From Verrucomicrobium sp. BvORR034 (GTDB lineage: Bacteria; Verrucomicrobiota; Verrucomicrobiia; Verrucomicrobiales; Verrucomicrobiaceae), in assembly GCF_000739635.1 (NCBI RefSeq), contig NZ_BATQ01000117.1, positions 62,001 to 126,000 on the forward strand: a stretch of DNA of 64,000 nt, read 5' to 3'. The notes under the pieces are model-generated. The model was not told where the DNA came from. It saw nothing but the letters and a program-made list of their open reading frames with translations, and searched no databases. The position numbers were made by a program, and so were the translations under genes. This document shows, piece after piece, positions 51,396-59,809 of the stretch. Each line of letters starts with the position of its first letter. The stretch's first letter is position 1.

Positions 51396-52091
51396 ATGCT
51401 CCACTCAACCTCTGAGCCATCGATCAGCATGCCCGCATCGCGTCTGCCCGTCATCATCGGGGCCTCTCTGGCCTTGGCGATTGCCGTGAGCACGGTCGCA
51501 TTGGGGTTTCAAGCCCTCCTGACTGAGACGTGGCAATGGCAACGGGGAGAGTGGGGCATTCGCCCCATGCCAGAACGTTGGCAGTGGCTGACAAGTCACC
51601 TCACGCACTGGTCGTGGGGGCATCTTCTCTGGGATCTGGGGGCGTTCATCGTACTTTCCATCGTCTGCCTTAGAGCTCTGCCAGCCCGCTATCCGCTGGC
51701 ACTGGCATTTGCAGCCGCCCTCATCCCCCTGGAGATCCGGCTTCTGGAACCGCAGTTTACCTCGTACCGCGGACTGTCTGGTCTGGACTCCGCGCTCTTC
51801 GGCCTCGTCGTGGCGGCGCTATGGAGGACCCAAACCTCCCTCCCTCGCCTGCTCGCCGTCCTGGGTGCCTGTGGGCTGGTGGGAAAAACAGGGTTCGAGC
51901 TGCTCACGGGCGCCACCCTGTTTGCCCCTGAGGAACCCGGACTCTATCTGCCTGTCCCCTCCGCTCATTTGACCGGATTTGTTGCCGGACTCCTTGCCGG
52001 GCTCCCCGTGCGTTCGCCACGATCTCCCCCGCCAGCACCGTGCGCCCCCGGTTCGCGAAACACATTTCCACTTCCGGCATGGCACAGGTGA
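51396..52091 (+). CDS. rrtA: Rhombosortase-like rhomboid-family intramembrane protease
   Basis: This 231-residue protein has about 5-6 membrane helices. It shows the rhombosortase pattern: H68-LTHWSWGHLLWDL, then Y124-RGLSG-L with the catalytic Ser128, and H191 in PSAHLTGFVAGL. Ser and His form the dyad of rhomboid proteases. Rhombosortases are a rhomboid branch paired with GlyGly-CTERM proteins; they cut the tail and release or attach the protein. The gene follows such a substrate on the same strand at 112 nt. The last ~25 residues are a Pro-rich cytoplasmic tail. Either ATG, 51396 or 51429, could be the start; neither has a Shine-Dalgarno. Confidence 0.82.
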   Translation: MLHSTSEPSISMPASRLPVIIGASLALAIAVSTVALGFQALLTETWQWQRGEWGIRPMPERWQWLTSHLTHWSWGHLLWDLGAFIVLSIVCLRALPARYPLALAFAAALIPLEIRLLEPQFTSYRGLSGLDSALFGLVVAALWRTQTSLPRLLAVLGACGLVGKTGFELLTGATLFAPEEPGLYLPVPSAHLTGFVAGLLAGLPVRSPRSPPPAPCAPGSRNTFPLPAWHR

Positions 52092-52225
52092 TAGCTCCCC
52101 TCACCTCTCCGCGTTTAGCTCTGGCCTTTTTGGCCGCATCTGGCCATTGTCATCGTTTTTCCGATCGCATCTCCTGCCCCACTTACATTCACACCCACCT
52201 CCCCTGACACTCCGACTCCCGACTC

Positions 52226-53761
52226 ATGGCCTCCATTCCCCCTCCCAACGCCCGCGGCCGAAATATGGCGCTCACCGCAGCCTTTCTTGGCTGGCTTTTT
52301 GACGGCTTTGAGATGGGGCTCTTCCCCTTGATTGGCAAACCCGCGCTGCAGGATTTGCTGGCAGGCACTGGGGATCCGTCTTTGATCAGCCAGGGCGTGG
52401 ACCGCTGGTTCACCGTCATTATCGCCACCTTCCTGGTGGGCGCGGCCACGGGGGGCGTCTTCTTCGGCTGGCTGGGTGACCGGATCGGCCGCGTGAAGGC
52501 CATGACCTTCTCCATTTTCACCTATGCCATCTTCACCGGTCTGTGTGGTTTTGCCACTGAGGCCTGGCACGTTGCGATCCTACGCTTCATTGCCTCTTTG
52601 GGAATGGGCGGAGAGTGGGCCTTGGGCGTGGCCCTGGTCAATGAGCTCTGGACCAAAGGCAACCGCGCCTGGGTCGCAGGTGCGATCGGCGCCGCGGCGA
52701 ATATTGGTTACCTTCTTGTGGCCTTCCTCAGCCTCGGCATGAACAACTTCCTCACCTCGGTTCAGGATATCTTCGCCAGCCTCGGAGCTTCGCAGGGGCT
52801 CTCGGACTATCTGCTGCACAACCAGGCCTGGCGTTTCCTCATGATCAGCGGTGCCTTCCCTGCTGTGCTCATCTTCTTCATCCGGCTCTTCGTGCCGGAG
52901 TCCGACAAGTGGGAGGAGGAGAAGAAAACCGGCTCCACCTCGCACTGGAGTACGCCGGATCTGCTCGGCGTCCTCTTTGGAGCCGTCGTTGCGATGATTA
53001 TCATCTGGGCGTGGTCACCGATGGGTGTAGCCACCCCTACGGCTACCGTCATCACCGTCGTTGGGTTCTGCGCCGTGGTCTGGGGCTTCCTCCTGCCAGT
53101 GCGCCGTTACCTGCAGCGCTCCACGGCTGCAGGAAACATGTCTGAGGACATGCGCCGCAAGGTGCGGTCCAACCTCGTCATCGGTGCCACCCTCGCGGGG
53201 ATTGCGTTGCTCGGCACCTGGGGGGCCGCCCAACAGGCACCCAAGTGGTCCACAGAGCTTGCCTCCAATGGATACTCTCACCCCATGCAGTACACCCAGA
53301 TCTGCACGGCATTGGGAGCCACGGTTTTTGCCCTCCTCACACCGGTGCTTGCAGACATTCTGAACCGCCGTCTCACCTACCTTTTCTGCTGTATCACGGC
53401 CATGGCCTCCAGCATCTTCTTCTTCCGGTTCAACACCCAGATCGACACCAACTTCTTCATCAGTGCCTTCCTCATGGGCGGCCTCACTGCCTCGTTCTAC
53501 GGATTCTTCCCCCTCTATTTGCCTGAACTCTTCCCCACAGCCGTTCGCGCCACCGGCCAGGGGTTCTGCTTCAACGTTGGTCGCATCATTGCGGCGATCG
53601 GCGGCCTCCAGTTGGCCAACCTCATCGCTGTCTTTGGCGGGGACGGAGCCTCCAAGCTGCAAGCCTCCGCCAGCGCCTTCACGGTCCTGTGCAGCGTCTA
53701 TCTGGTGGGCATGATCCTCATCTGGTTCGCCCCGGAGACCAAGGGGAAGGCATTGCAATAA
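52226..53761 (+). CDS. MFS transporter (sugar/organic acid type)
   Basis: This 511-residue protein has 12 hydrophobic segments with the MFS motif GDRIGRVKAM between helices 2 and 3. The second half contains YLPELFPTAVRATGQGFCFNVGRI and ends FAPETKG, the pattern of the metabolite:H+ symporter and sialate/aromatic-acid groups. An expanded loop after helix 6 (KWEEEKKTGSTSHW) is cytoplasmic. The acidic FDGFEMGLF in helix 1 resembles the D-x-x-D/E pattern of these H+-coupled carriers. The substrate is not predictable; the neighbours (rhombosortase, topoisomerase) give no clue. Confidence 0.88.
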   Translation: MASIPPPNARGRNMALTAAFLGWLFDGFEMGLFPLIGKPALQDLLAGTGDPSLISQGVDRWFTVIIATFLVGAATGGVFFGWLGDRIGRVKAMTFSIFTYAIFTGLCGFATEAWHVAILRFIASLGMGGEWALGVALVNELWTKGNRAWVAGAIGAAANIGYLLVAFLSLGMNNFLTSVQDIFASLGASQGLSDYLLHNQAWRFLMISGAFPAVLIFFIRLFVPESDKWEEEKKTGSTSHWSTPDLLGVLFGAVVAMIIIWAWSPMGVATPTATVITVVGFCAVVWGFLLPVRRYLQRSTAAGNMSEDMRRKVRSNLVIGATLAGIALLGTWGAAQQAPKWSTELASNGYSHPMQYTQICTALGATVFALLTPVLADILNRRLTYLFCCITAMASSIFFFRFNTQIDTNFFISAFLMGGLTASFYGFFPLYLPELFPTAVRATGQGFCFNVGRIIAAIGGLQLANLIAVFGGDGASKLQASASAFTVLCSVYLVGMILIWFAPETKGKALQ

Positions 53762-53763
53762 CC

Positions 53764-53880
53764 AAGGGAAAAGGCATGAGGGTCAAGGGATAAGGGGACT
53801 TTTGCACGTCCGTTTCGGACTCCAATACAGCAGAAGTAGGCCGGGGAGATCCCCTATGGCTTCCTTTTCCCTTATCCCTT
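53764..53880. repeat. Purine/pyrimidine inverted repeats between MFS and topB
   Basis: AAGGGAAAAGG (53764-53774) and AAGGGATAAGGG (53785-53796) are answered on the same strand by CCTTTTCCCTT (53863-53873) and CCCTTATCCCTT (53869-53880). The two arms can form a long imperfect hairpin over the gap. It could act as a terminator-like barrier after the MFS gene; there is no T-run after it. Confidence 0.6.
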
Positions 53881-53941
53881 TGTCCTAATCCCTCTCTTCC
53901 CTTGACACCCCTGCCGTTCGTATGCCTTTGTGCCTGTTCCT

Positions 53942-56545
53942 ATGTCCAAATCCCTCATCATTGCCGAAAAGCCCAGCGTCGCTGCGGACCTTGCCCGCGC
54001 GCTTGCCAAGGCCCCCGGCATGACTCCTTTTAAGAAGGAGAGCGACTTTTTCGAAAACGAAACGCACGTCATCACCTCTGCCGTCGGTCACCTGCTGGAG
54101 CAGGAAATGCCTATGAAGGACGGCAAGAAAATCGGCTGGGGCTTCACGACTCTCCCGATTCTTCCCGAGAAGTTTGAGCTCAAGCCCATCGACAAGACGG
54201 CCGACCGCTACCGGGCCGTCACCCGCCTGATCAAGCGCAAGGATGTGGTCGATATCATCAATGCTTGCGATGCCGGGCGCGAAGGCGAGCTGATCTTCCG
54301 CAACATCATTGAGGCGACTGGGACGAAGAAACCGGTGAGCCGGATGTGGATGCAGTCCATGACCAACGGCGCCATCTTGGAGGCCTTTGACAAGCTGCGG
54401 ACGGATGAGGACATGCAGCCTCTGGCGAATGCCGCCAAGTGCCGCAGTGAGAGCGACTGGATCGTGGGCATCAACAGCACCCGGGCCCTGACCGCCCTGA
54501 ACTCCCGCCACGGCGGCTTCCGCCTGACGCCGGTCGGTCGCGTCCAGACCCCGACGCTCACCATTCTGGCCAAGCGCGAGCGCGAGATCACCACCTTTGA
54601 ACCTCGCACCTATTATGAAGTGCACGCGCTTTTCGGCGTCGCTGCCGGAGAGTATGCCGGGCGCTGGCTGGACGAGACGTTCAAGAAAGACGACACCGAC
54701 GAACACCTGAAGGCGGAGCGCCTCTGGGATCGCGAGGCTGCGGAAGCGATTGTCGCCCGCTGCTTTGGGAAAAAGGCCACGGTGGAGGAAACCACCAAGC
54801 CCACCCGCCAGGTGGCGCCGCTCCTGTACGACCTGACCAGCCTCCAGCGCGAGGCGAGCAACCGCTTTGGTTTCAGCGCCCGCCGCACCCTGCAGCTGGC
54901 CCAGGCCCTCTACGAAAAGCACAAGGCCCTCACCTACCCCCGAACTGACTCCCGCTACCTCCCCAATGACTACATTGCGACGGTGAAAGGGACCATCCGT
55001 GGGTTCTCAGATCTGACAGCCAGCAAGGCCGGTGCCTTCCCTGTGGAGCTGCGTCCCTTCTGCGACAAGATCCTGGACGAAGACTGGGTGCGCCCGAATC
55101 GTCGTGTGTTCGACACTAGCAAGGTGAGCGATCACTTTGCGATCATCCCGACGGGTCAACCCCCGCCGAAGAGCCTGGACGAGGCCGAGCAGAAACTTTA
55201 CGACATGGTGTTGCGTCGTTTCCTGGCCGTCTTCTTCCCGGCGGCCGAGTTCGATGTCACCACCCGGTTCTCCCGGATTGGCGAAGATGTCTTCAAGTCC
55301 GACGGCAAAGTTCTGCGCGAGGCGGGCTGGCTCGAAGTCTATGGCAAGAAAGCTGTCGACGAGCAGGAAGGCGAAGGCGGCGGCCGAGTCCTCGTGCCCG
55401 TGAAGCCGAAAGAGATAGCCGATGCCAAAACCGTGGAAATGCGAGAAGAATCCACGAAGCCCCCACCCCGCTACAACGAAGCCACCCTGCTCTCCAGCAT
55501 GGAAGGGGCAGGCAAACTGGTGGACGATGATGAGCTGCGTGAGGCCATGAGTGAACGAGGTCTGGGCACCCCGGCCACGCGAGCCGCGATCATCGAAGGC
55601 CTCATCATGGACAAGTACGTCGAGCGCCAGGGTCGCGAGTTGATTGTGACCACCAAGGGACTCGACCTCGTGGAACAGCTTTCCGACCTGGGAGCCGAAA
55701 CCCTCTGCTCCCCGGAACTCACCGGGCAATGGGAGTACAGGCTCAAGCTCATGGAGCACCGCCAGCTCGACCGCAACAGCTTCATGCGGGATATCCGCAC
55801 GCTGGCGGCTGACATCGTGGACAAGAGCAAAGCCTACGCCAAGGCCGCCAAAGAGCGAGTCCTGCCGGACTTTGTCGCCACCTGTCCTTTCTGCGGTGCC
55901 AAAACCTTCAAGAACACGGAGGAGTTTGTGGCCTGCCGGACAGAGGATTGCAAGCTGCGGGTCTTCAAGAACGTGGCGGGCCGAAATCTGAACGATGACG
56001 AGCTCCGGACGCTGATCGAAAAACGGTTGCTCCCCACTATGGACGGCTTCCGCAGCCGTGTCGGCAAGGAGTTCAGCGCCGGCCTGGAGATCAAGGACGA
56101 CCGGAAGGTCAACTTCCTCTTCGAGAAGGGACAGAGCGATGAAATTAACTGGGCGGAGGCCCCGGTCCTCTGCGAGTGCCCGGTATGTGCCAAACAAGGC
56201 AGGAAGGCAAACATCCACATCCTGCCGATCGGCTACGTGTGCCACACCGCCATCACAGAGCCCAAGAAATGCAACGCCAAGCTCCCCTTGGAACTCTGCA
56301 AAAAGAGGATTAGCGAGGATAATGCCCGGAAATTCTTCACCCAGGGCAAGACGGATGTCATCGAGGGCATGATCTCAAAGAAAAACCGTCCTTTCAGCGC
56401 CTTCCTGGTCTGCAAGGCTGGTGACAAGCGCATCCTCGGCTGGGAGTTCCCACCCCGGGAGCCCAAGCCCAAAACCGCCTCCGCCAAGTCCCCTGGGGCT
56501 AAATTCGGGCGGCAGAAACCCGCCCCGGCAGAGGAACAACCCTAG
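53942..56545 (+). CDS. topB: DNA topoisomerase III (type IA)
   Basis: The start at 53942 ([18 protein letters not shown]) gives an 867-residue protein. It begins with a Toprim domain (E9, then [12 protein letters not shown]). The active-site Tyr332 lies in [13 protein letters not shown], and helices [13 protein letters not shown] and [18 protein letters not shown] complete the type IA gate. Beyond the core, ~250 residues at the C-terminus include a zinc ribbon (CPFCGAKT...ACRTEDC) and a second four-Cys unit (CPVC...CHT...KKC), as in many TopB/TopA proteins. The enzyme cuts one strand and decatenates DNA. A terminator follows, then the histone-like gene. Confidence 0.95.
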   Translation: MSKSLIIAEKPSVAADLARALAKAPGMTPFKKESDFFENETHVITSAVGHLLEQEMPMKDGKKIGWGFTTLPILPEKFELKPIDKTADRYRAVTRLIKRKDVVDIINACDAGREGELIFRNIIEATGTKKPVSRMWMQSMTNGAILEAFDKLRTDEDMQPLANAAKCRSESDWIVGINSTRALTALNSRHGGFRLTPVGRVQTPTLTILAKREREITTFEPRTYYEVHALFGVAAGEYAGRWLDETFKKDDTDEHLKAERLWDREAAEAIVARCFGKKATVEETTKPTRQVAPLLYDLTSLQREASNRFGFSARRTLQLAQALYEKHKALTYPRTDSRYLPNDYIATVKGTIRGFSDLTASKAGAFPVELRPFCDKILDEDWVRPNRRVFDTSKVSDHFAIIPTGQPPPKSLDEAEQKLYDMVLRRFLAVFFPAAEFDVTTRFSRIGEDVFKSDGKVLREAGWLEVYGKKAVDEQEGEGGGRVLVPVKPKEIADAKTVEMREESTKPPPRYNEATLLSSMEGAGKLVDDDELREAMSERGLGTPATRAAIIEGLIMDKYVERQGRELIVTTKGLDLVEQLSDLGAETLCSPELTGQWEYRLKLMEHRQLDRNSFMRDIRTLAADIVDKSKAYAKAAKERVLPDFVATCPFCGAKTFKNTEEFVACRTEDCKLRVFKNVAGRNLNDDELRTLIEKRLLPTMDGFRSRVGKEFSAGLEIKDDRKVNFLFEKGQSDEINWAEAPVLCECPVCAKQGRKANIHILPIGYVCHTAITEPKKCNAKLPLELCKKRISEDNARKFFTQGKTDVIEGMISKKNRPFSAFLVCKAGDKRILGWEFPPREPKPKTASAKSPGAKFGRQKPAPAEEQP

Positions 56546-56616
56546 TCCCCTCGAACCGGGCTCTAGGTAAGTTTCAGGCGGCCGGAAGCGGGCCAAAGTT
56601 CGCCTCCGGCCGAATT

Positions 56617-56650
56617 AACACCCCTTAGTCAAGGGGTGTTTTTCATTTTT
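56617..56650 (+). terminator. Rho-independent terminator of topB
   Basis: AACACCCCTT and AAGGGGTGTT form a 10-bp stem around AGTC, followed by TTTCATTTTTTTC. It lies 72 nt after the topB stop. Confidence 0.92.
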
Positions 56651-56680
56651 TTCTTGCCAAATGTCCTGTTTTTGTTTACA

Positions 56681-56700
56681 GGTTCTAGGAACTAGCAACC
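56681..56700 (+). promoter_or_regulatory. Possible operator before the histone-like gene
   Basis: GGTTCTAG-GAA-CTAGCAACC is an interrupted inverted repeat (CTAG/CTAG plus GGTT/AACC with one extra base), ending 15 nt before the ATG. It could be a repressor site or leader hairpin. CTAG is rare in many bacteria, and a third copy (56710-56713) follows. Confidence 0.3.
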
Positions 56701-56715
56701 AAACCAATACTAGTC

Positions 56716-57183
56716 ATGCCCTACGCCGATCCAGAAAAACAAAGACAGGCCCAGGCCGCGTGGTTCCGCAACGAATACCGCGCCAACGCCAAATTCCGCA
56801 AGAAGCACCTCGCGGAGAAAGCCGCCTGGTGGGCGGAGCGTGCCACTGAGGATGAAAAAGAGCGCCGTCGCGTTTACGCCCGCGACTACATGCGCAAAAA
56901 GCGTGCGAGCGCCAAGCGCCTTGCTGCCAAGGAAGCCAAAGCCAAAGGCAAAACGGTGGCCGCCCCTGTTAAGAAGGCCGCTGCCAAGCCCGTGGTGAAA
57001 AAAGCGGTGAAAGCCGTCAAAGTGGCTAAAAAGGCGGTCAAAGTGACGAAGGCCCCCGTCAAGAAGGCGCCTGTGAAGTCCGTGAAGAAAGCTGCTGTGA
57101 AAAAAGTCGCCGTCAAGGTGGCTAAGAAGGCAGTGAAAAAGGCGGTCAAGAAAGCACCTGCCAAAAAGGGCAAGCGCAAGTAA
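56716..57183 (+). CDS. Histone-H1-like basic DNA-binding protein
   Basis: This 155-residue protein has two parts. Residues 1-75 are a charged, aromatic helical domain (ADPEKQRQAQAAWFRNEYRA, EKAAWWAERATEDEKERRRV) that begins like the small YxDPEKQRxxQ proteins. Residues ~76-155 are repeats of Lys/Ala/Val/Pro (VKKAVKAVKVAKK) typical of the histone H1 C-tail and chlamydial Hc proteins. It probably binds and compacts DNA. It sits downstream of topB but behind its own terminator, so it is likely a separate transcript. No Shine-Dalgarno is seen before the ATG; a near-palindrome (56681-56700) precedes it. Confidence 0.82.
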   Translation: MPYADPEKQRQAQAAWFRNEYRANAKFRKKHLAEKAAWWAERATEDEKERRRVYARDYMRKKRASAKRLAAKEAKAKGKTVAAPVKKAAAKPVVKKAVKAVKVAKKAVKVTKAPVKKAPVKSVKKAAVKKVAVKVAKKAVKKAVKKAPAKKGKRK

Positions 57184-57200
57184 TTCGCCTCCGGAACTGC

Positions 57201-57221
57201 TTTAGGAGAGATTATCCTAAA
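57201..57221 (+). terminator. Stem-loop after the histone-like gene
   Basis: TTTAGGA and TCCTAAA form a 7-bp stem around a 7-nt loop, 17 nt after the stop. It lies before the stronger terminator at 57241-57272 and may assist it. Confidence 0.35.
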
Positions 57222-57240
57222 TCTAGTTTCTTGAACCTGA

Positions 57241-57272
57241 TAGGACGGCACCCCGGTGCCGTCCTTTTTTTA
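57241..57272 (+). terminator. Rho-independent terminator of the histone-like gene
   Basis: GGACGGCACC and GGTGCCGTCC form a 9-10-bp stem with a tight loop (CC), followed by TTTTTTTA. It lies 59 nt after the stop. Confidence 0.93.
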
Positions 57273-57421
57273 TCTACCCTGCCACACAGCGTCCACACTT
57301 TCTTAGAACCCGGGATGGTTCCTGTGGCACCCACTCATGGTGCTGTTGTTTACAAAACCGTGACCACCCTTTCCCGTTGGCGTGCTTCCTGAACCCGCCC
57401 GCCTTCATGGGACAAGAGGTC

Positions 57422-58870
57422 TCAAGAAGCGATAGTGGGCAGAGCGACGTTGCCCTCCGTCCCGGTCAGTCGAAAGTCCCGCCCCCCATAGTTAAATGTC
57501 AGGCGCTTGTGATCCAGCCCCAGCAGATGGAGGACCGTGGCATGCCAGTCGTGAATGTGCATTGGATCCACCACCGCCCGATGGCCAAACTCGTCCGTGG
57601 CACCGTATCGCAATCCTCCCCTCACCCCACCTCCGGCCATCCAGATGGAGTAGCCACGGTGATTGTGATCCCGTCCATCCCCACTCTGGGCGTAGGGCGT
57701 ACGGCCAAATTCGCCCGCCCAAACCACCAGCGTGTCTTTGAGCAACCCCCGGGCCTTCAGGTCAGTAAGCAGGGCGGCAATGGGCCGGTCAGTGGCCGCA
57801 CACGCCTTGGCCAGCCCGTCTTTGAGGAGATGGTGGTGGTCCCAGCCCGTGGGAGACGCGATCTCGACAAACCGTACCCCAGCCTCGGTGAGCCTGCGTG
57901 CGAGCAAACACTGGCGCGCAAACTGGTCGTTGGGCTCTCCCACGCCATAGAGTTTGCGTACCGTCTCCGACTCGCCCCGTAGATCCAACACCTCTGGCAC
58001 CTCGGCCTGCATGCGAAACGCCAGCTCAAAGGACTCAATCGCCCCCTCGATCTCCGGCTGATGCCCCGCCTGGGCCAGCCGGTGCTCGTTGAGGGCCCGG
58101 ATAAAATCGACCTGCCGACGCAGTTCCGGCCGATCGAGATTCTCGTTGATCAAATTCTTCAGAGGAGGGCCCGGAGCCACGTCTTTCTTCAGGAGAGCCG
58201 CATACAAGTCCGGGAGCTGGCTGCTTCCCAAGCGTGTGCCCTGACAGGCTGCCGGTAAAAAGGCGCTGCCATAGTTCTGCGCCCCGCCGTTGTCCGCCGG
58301 AGGGTTGAGAGTGATGAATCCTGGCAGGTTGGCATTCTCGCTGCCCAGCCCATAGAGGGTCCATGCCCCAAGCGACGGACGAACGAACTGAAAACTCCCC
58401 GTGTGCATCTGGCCGAACGCCTGGGCGTGGTTGGGCAGGTCAGTGTGCATGGAGTTGATGATGCACAGCTCGTCCGCATGGCGCGCCAGGAGCGGGTAGG
58501 TATCGGCGATCCAATGCCCCGACTCCCCATGCTGAGCAAAACCGTGAGCTGGCCCAAAGTACTTCGCTCCTGCCGCGTCCCGCCCTTGGCTGACAGCCTC
58601 ACCATTCCTTCGAGTCAACTCCGGCTTGTAGTCGAACAGATCCACATGGGAGGGGCCGCCCCGCATGGTCAGAAAGATCACCCGCTTGGCTCTCGCAGGA
58701 AAATGAGCCCTGAGAGGCTCGGCCTGACCCGTTGCCGCGCGTCCGTTCTGGGCAAGTGCTGCAAACGCCAGCCAGCCGATGCCTGACGAGAGGGACACCA
58801 GCATCTCACGTCGGGTGGTGCCGACGCGTGGAAACGGCTGGGTGAGGTGACTTTGTAGAATCGGGCTCAT
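57422..58870 (-). CDS. DUF1501 secreted protein (sulfatase-like fold)
   Basis: The ATG at 58870 is preferred because it overlaps the preceding gene's stop in ATGA; the frame extends 12 codons further. The N-terminus has a Tat signal (TTRREMLVSLSSGIGWLAF). The body has DUF1501 blocks: RVIFLTMRGGPSHVDLFDYKP, INSMHTDLPNHAQA, LVVWAGEFGRTPYAQ, DGRDHNHRGYSIWMAGGGVRGG and HIHDWHATVLHLLGLD, with His/Asp residues placed as in alkaline-phosphatase-superfamily metal sites. DUF1501 proteins are abundant in planctomycetes and verrucomicrobia, often paired with PSD1/DUF1553 proteins. Their exact reaction is not established; a role in handling sulfated or complex polysaccharides is a common inference. Confidence 0.92.
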   Translation of the reverse strand: MSPILQSHLTQPFPRVGTTRREMLVSLSSGIGWLAFAALAQNGRAATGQAEPLRAHFPARAKRVIFLTMRGGPSHVDLFDYKPELTRRNGEAVSQGRDAAGAKYFGPAHGFAQHGESGHWIADTYPLLARHADELCIINSMHTDLPNHAQAFGQMHTGSFQFVRPSLGAWTLYGLGSENANLPGFITLNPPADNGGAQNYGSAFLPAACQGTRLGSSQLPDLYAALLKKDVAPGPPLKNLINENLDRPELRRQVDFIRALNEHRLAQAGHQPEIEGAIESFELAFRMQAEVPEVLDLRGESETVRKLYGVGEPNDQFARQCLLARRLTEAGVRFVEIASPTGWDHHHLLKDGLAKACAATDRPIAALLTDLKARGLLKDTLVVWAGEFGRTPYAQSGDGRDHNHRGYSIWMAGGGVRGGLRYGATDEFGHRAVVDPMHIHDWHATVLHLLGLDHKRLTFNYGGRDFRLTGTEGNVALPTIAS

Positions 58871-59619
58871 GGCCATTGCATGGATTTGAGGATTTGTTCC
58901 CGCCACACCCCATATGCCGCATCATTCAGATGCAGCCCGTCTGGAGTGAACTCCGTCTTCAACTGTCCTTGGCCATCCACCATGAGCGCATGGAGGTCGA
59001 TAAAATCATACCCATACTCCTCCGACAGCTTCTTCAACTGCTTGTTGAACTGCCGGACCGGCTCGTTCTGGCGGTCATGATCACCTCTTGTGGGCAGGAG
59101 GGATTGCACGTGCACTTTCAGTCTTGGAGCCCCCGCTTTGAGGCGGGAAAGGAGGTCCCGATAGCCATCCTCCATGACATCCACCGTACGTCCCGAATTG
59201 AGGTCATTGATCCCGATCAGGATAAAAACGTCCGTGGCGCTGCAATCGAAAACGGAGCAATCCAACCGCTGAAGCACCCCTCGCGGATCATCTGGCGGCA
59301 GGGCGTTCCCAATTACGTCCGCGCCAATGCCCCGATTGAGAATCCTACGCCCCGGGAAAAACTTGGCCACATCGAAGCCCTCCGTGATGCTGTCGCCGAG
59401 CAACACCACATTTTGCCAGGCCGGGGTCTGCTCGCTGAAGGCCCGCACACGGTTCTGCCAGTGCATCTTGAACAACGCACCCCAGTCCGCTCCCGCATCT
59501 CGTTGGGCGGGCTCTACACGCTTCTCCTCCGCATTCAAACACGCCACTCCCATCTGAACGACGCAGATCACGGCGAAGCTCGCCCTGCAAATTCTCTTCA
59601 GACGTTTTGTGCGGGTCAT
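58867..59619 (-). CDS. Secreted SGNH/GDSL-type esterase
   Basis: The start at 59619 (MTRTKRLKRICRASFAVICV) gives a signal peptide; two in-frame ATGs lie further upstream. The four SGNH blocks are all there: GDS77-ITEG, the glycine block N95-RGIG, G-I-N138-D and D227-G-L-H230. The family deacylates sugars or other esters; in polysaccharide-degrading bacteria it often removes acetyl groups. The stop overlaps the start of the DUF1501 gene by 4 nt, so the two are translationally coupled and probably act on the same material outside the cytoplasm. Confidence 0.92.
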   Translation of the reverse strand: MTRTKRLKRICRASFAVICVVQMGVACLNAEEKRVEPAQRDAGADWGALFKMHWQNRVRAFSEQTPAWQNVVLLGDSITEGFDVAKFFPGRRILNRGIGADVIGNALPPDDPRGVLQRLDCSVFDCSATDVFILIGINDLNSGRTVDVMEDGYRDLLSRLKAGAPRLKVHVQSLLPTRGDHDRQNEPVRQFNKQLKKLSEEYGYDFIDLHALMVDGQGQLKTEFTPDGLHLNDAAYGVWREQILKSMQWP

Positions 59620-59809
59620 GGTGGTGGATATCCCCATTGGGTTGAGATGCCCGGACGGTTCCAAACCGTCTCCTCTCCATCAACGTGGCGATTCACACTA
59701 AGAAAGTTCACCTCCTGCAGAGAATTCTTTTCGTCCCAACACTGAAACCCGGGGAGAAAGGAATCACCTTCCGCTGCCGCAGTGAGTTGACTGTCCTGAA
59801 CAAGGTTGC

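Noticed and set aside
55007-56245. Minus-strand ORF of 412 codons
   Set aside because: It is antisense to topB; topB has the full type IA topoisomerase pattern.
58403-58786. Plus-strand ORF of 127 codons
   Set aside because: It is antisense to the DUF1501 gene.
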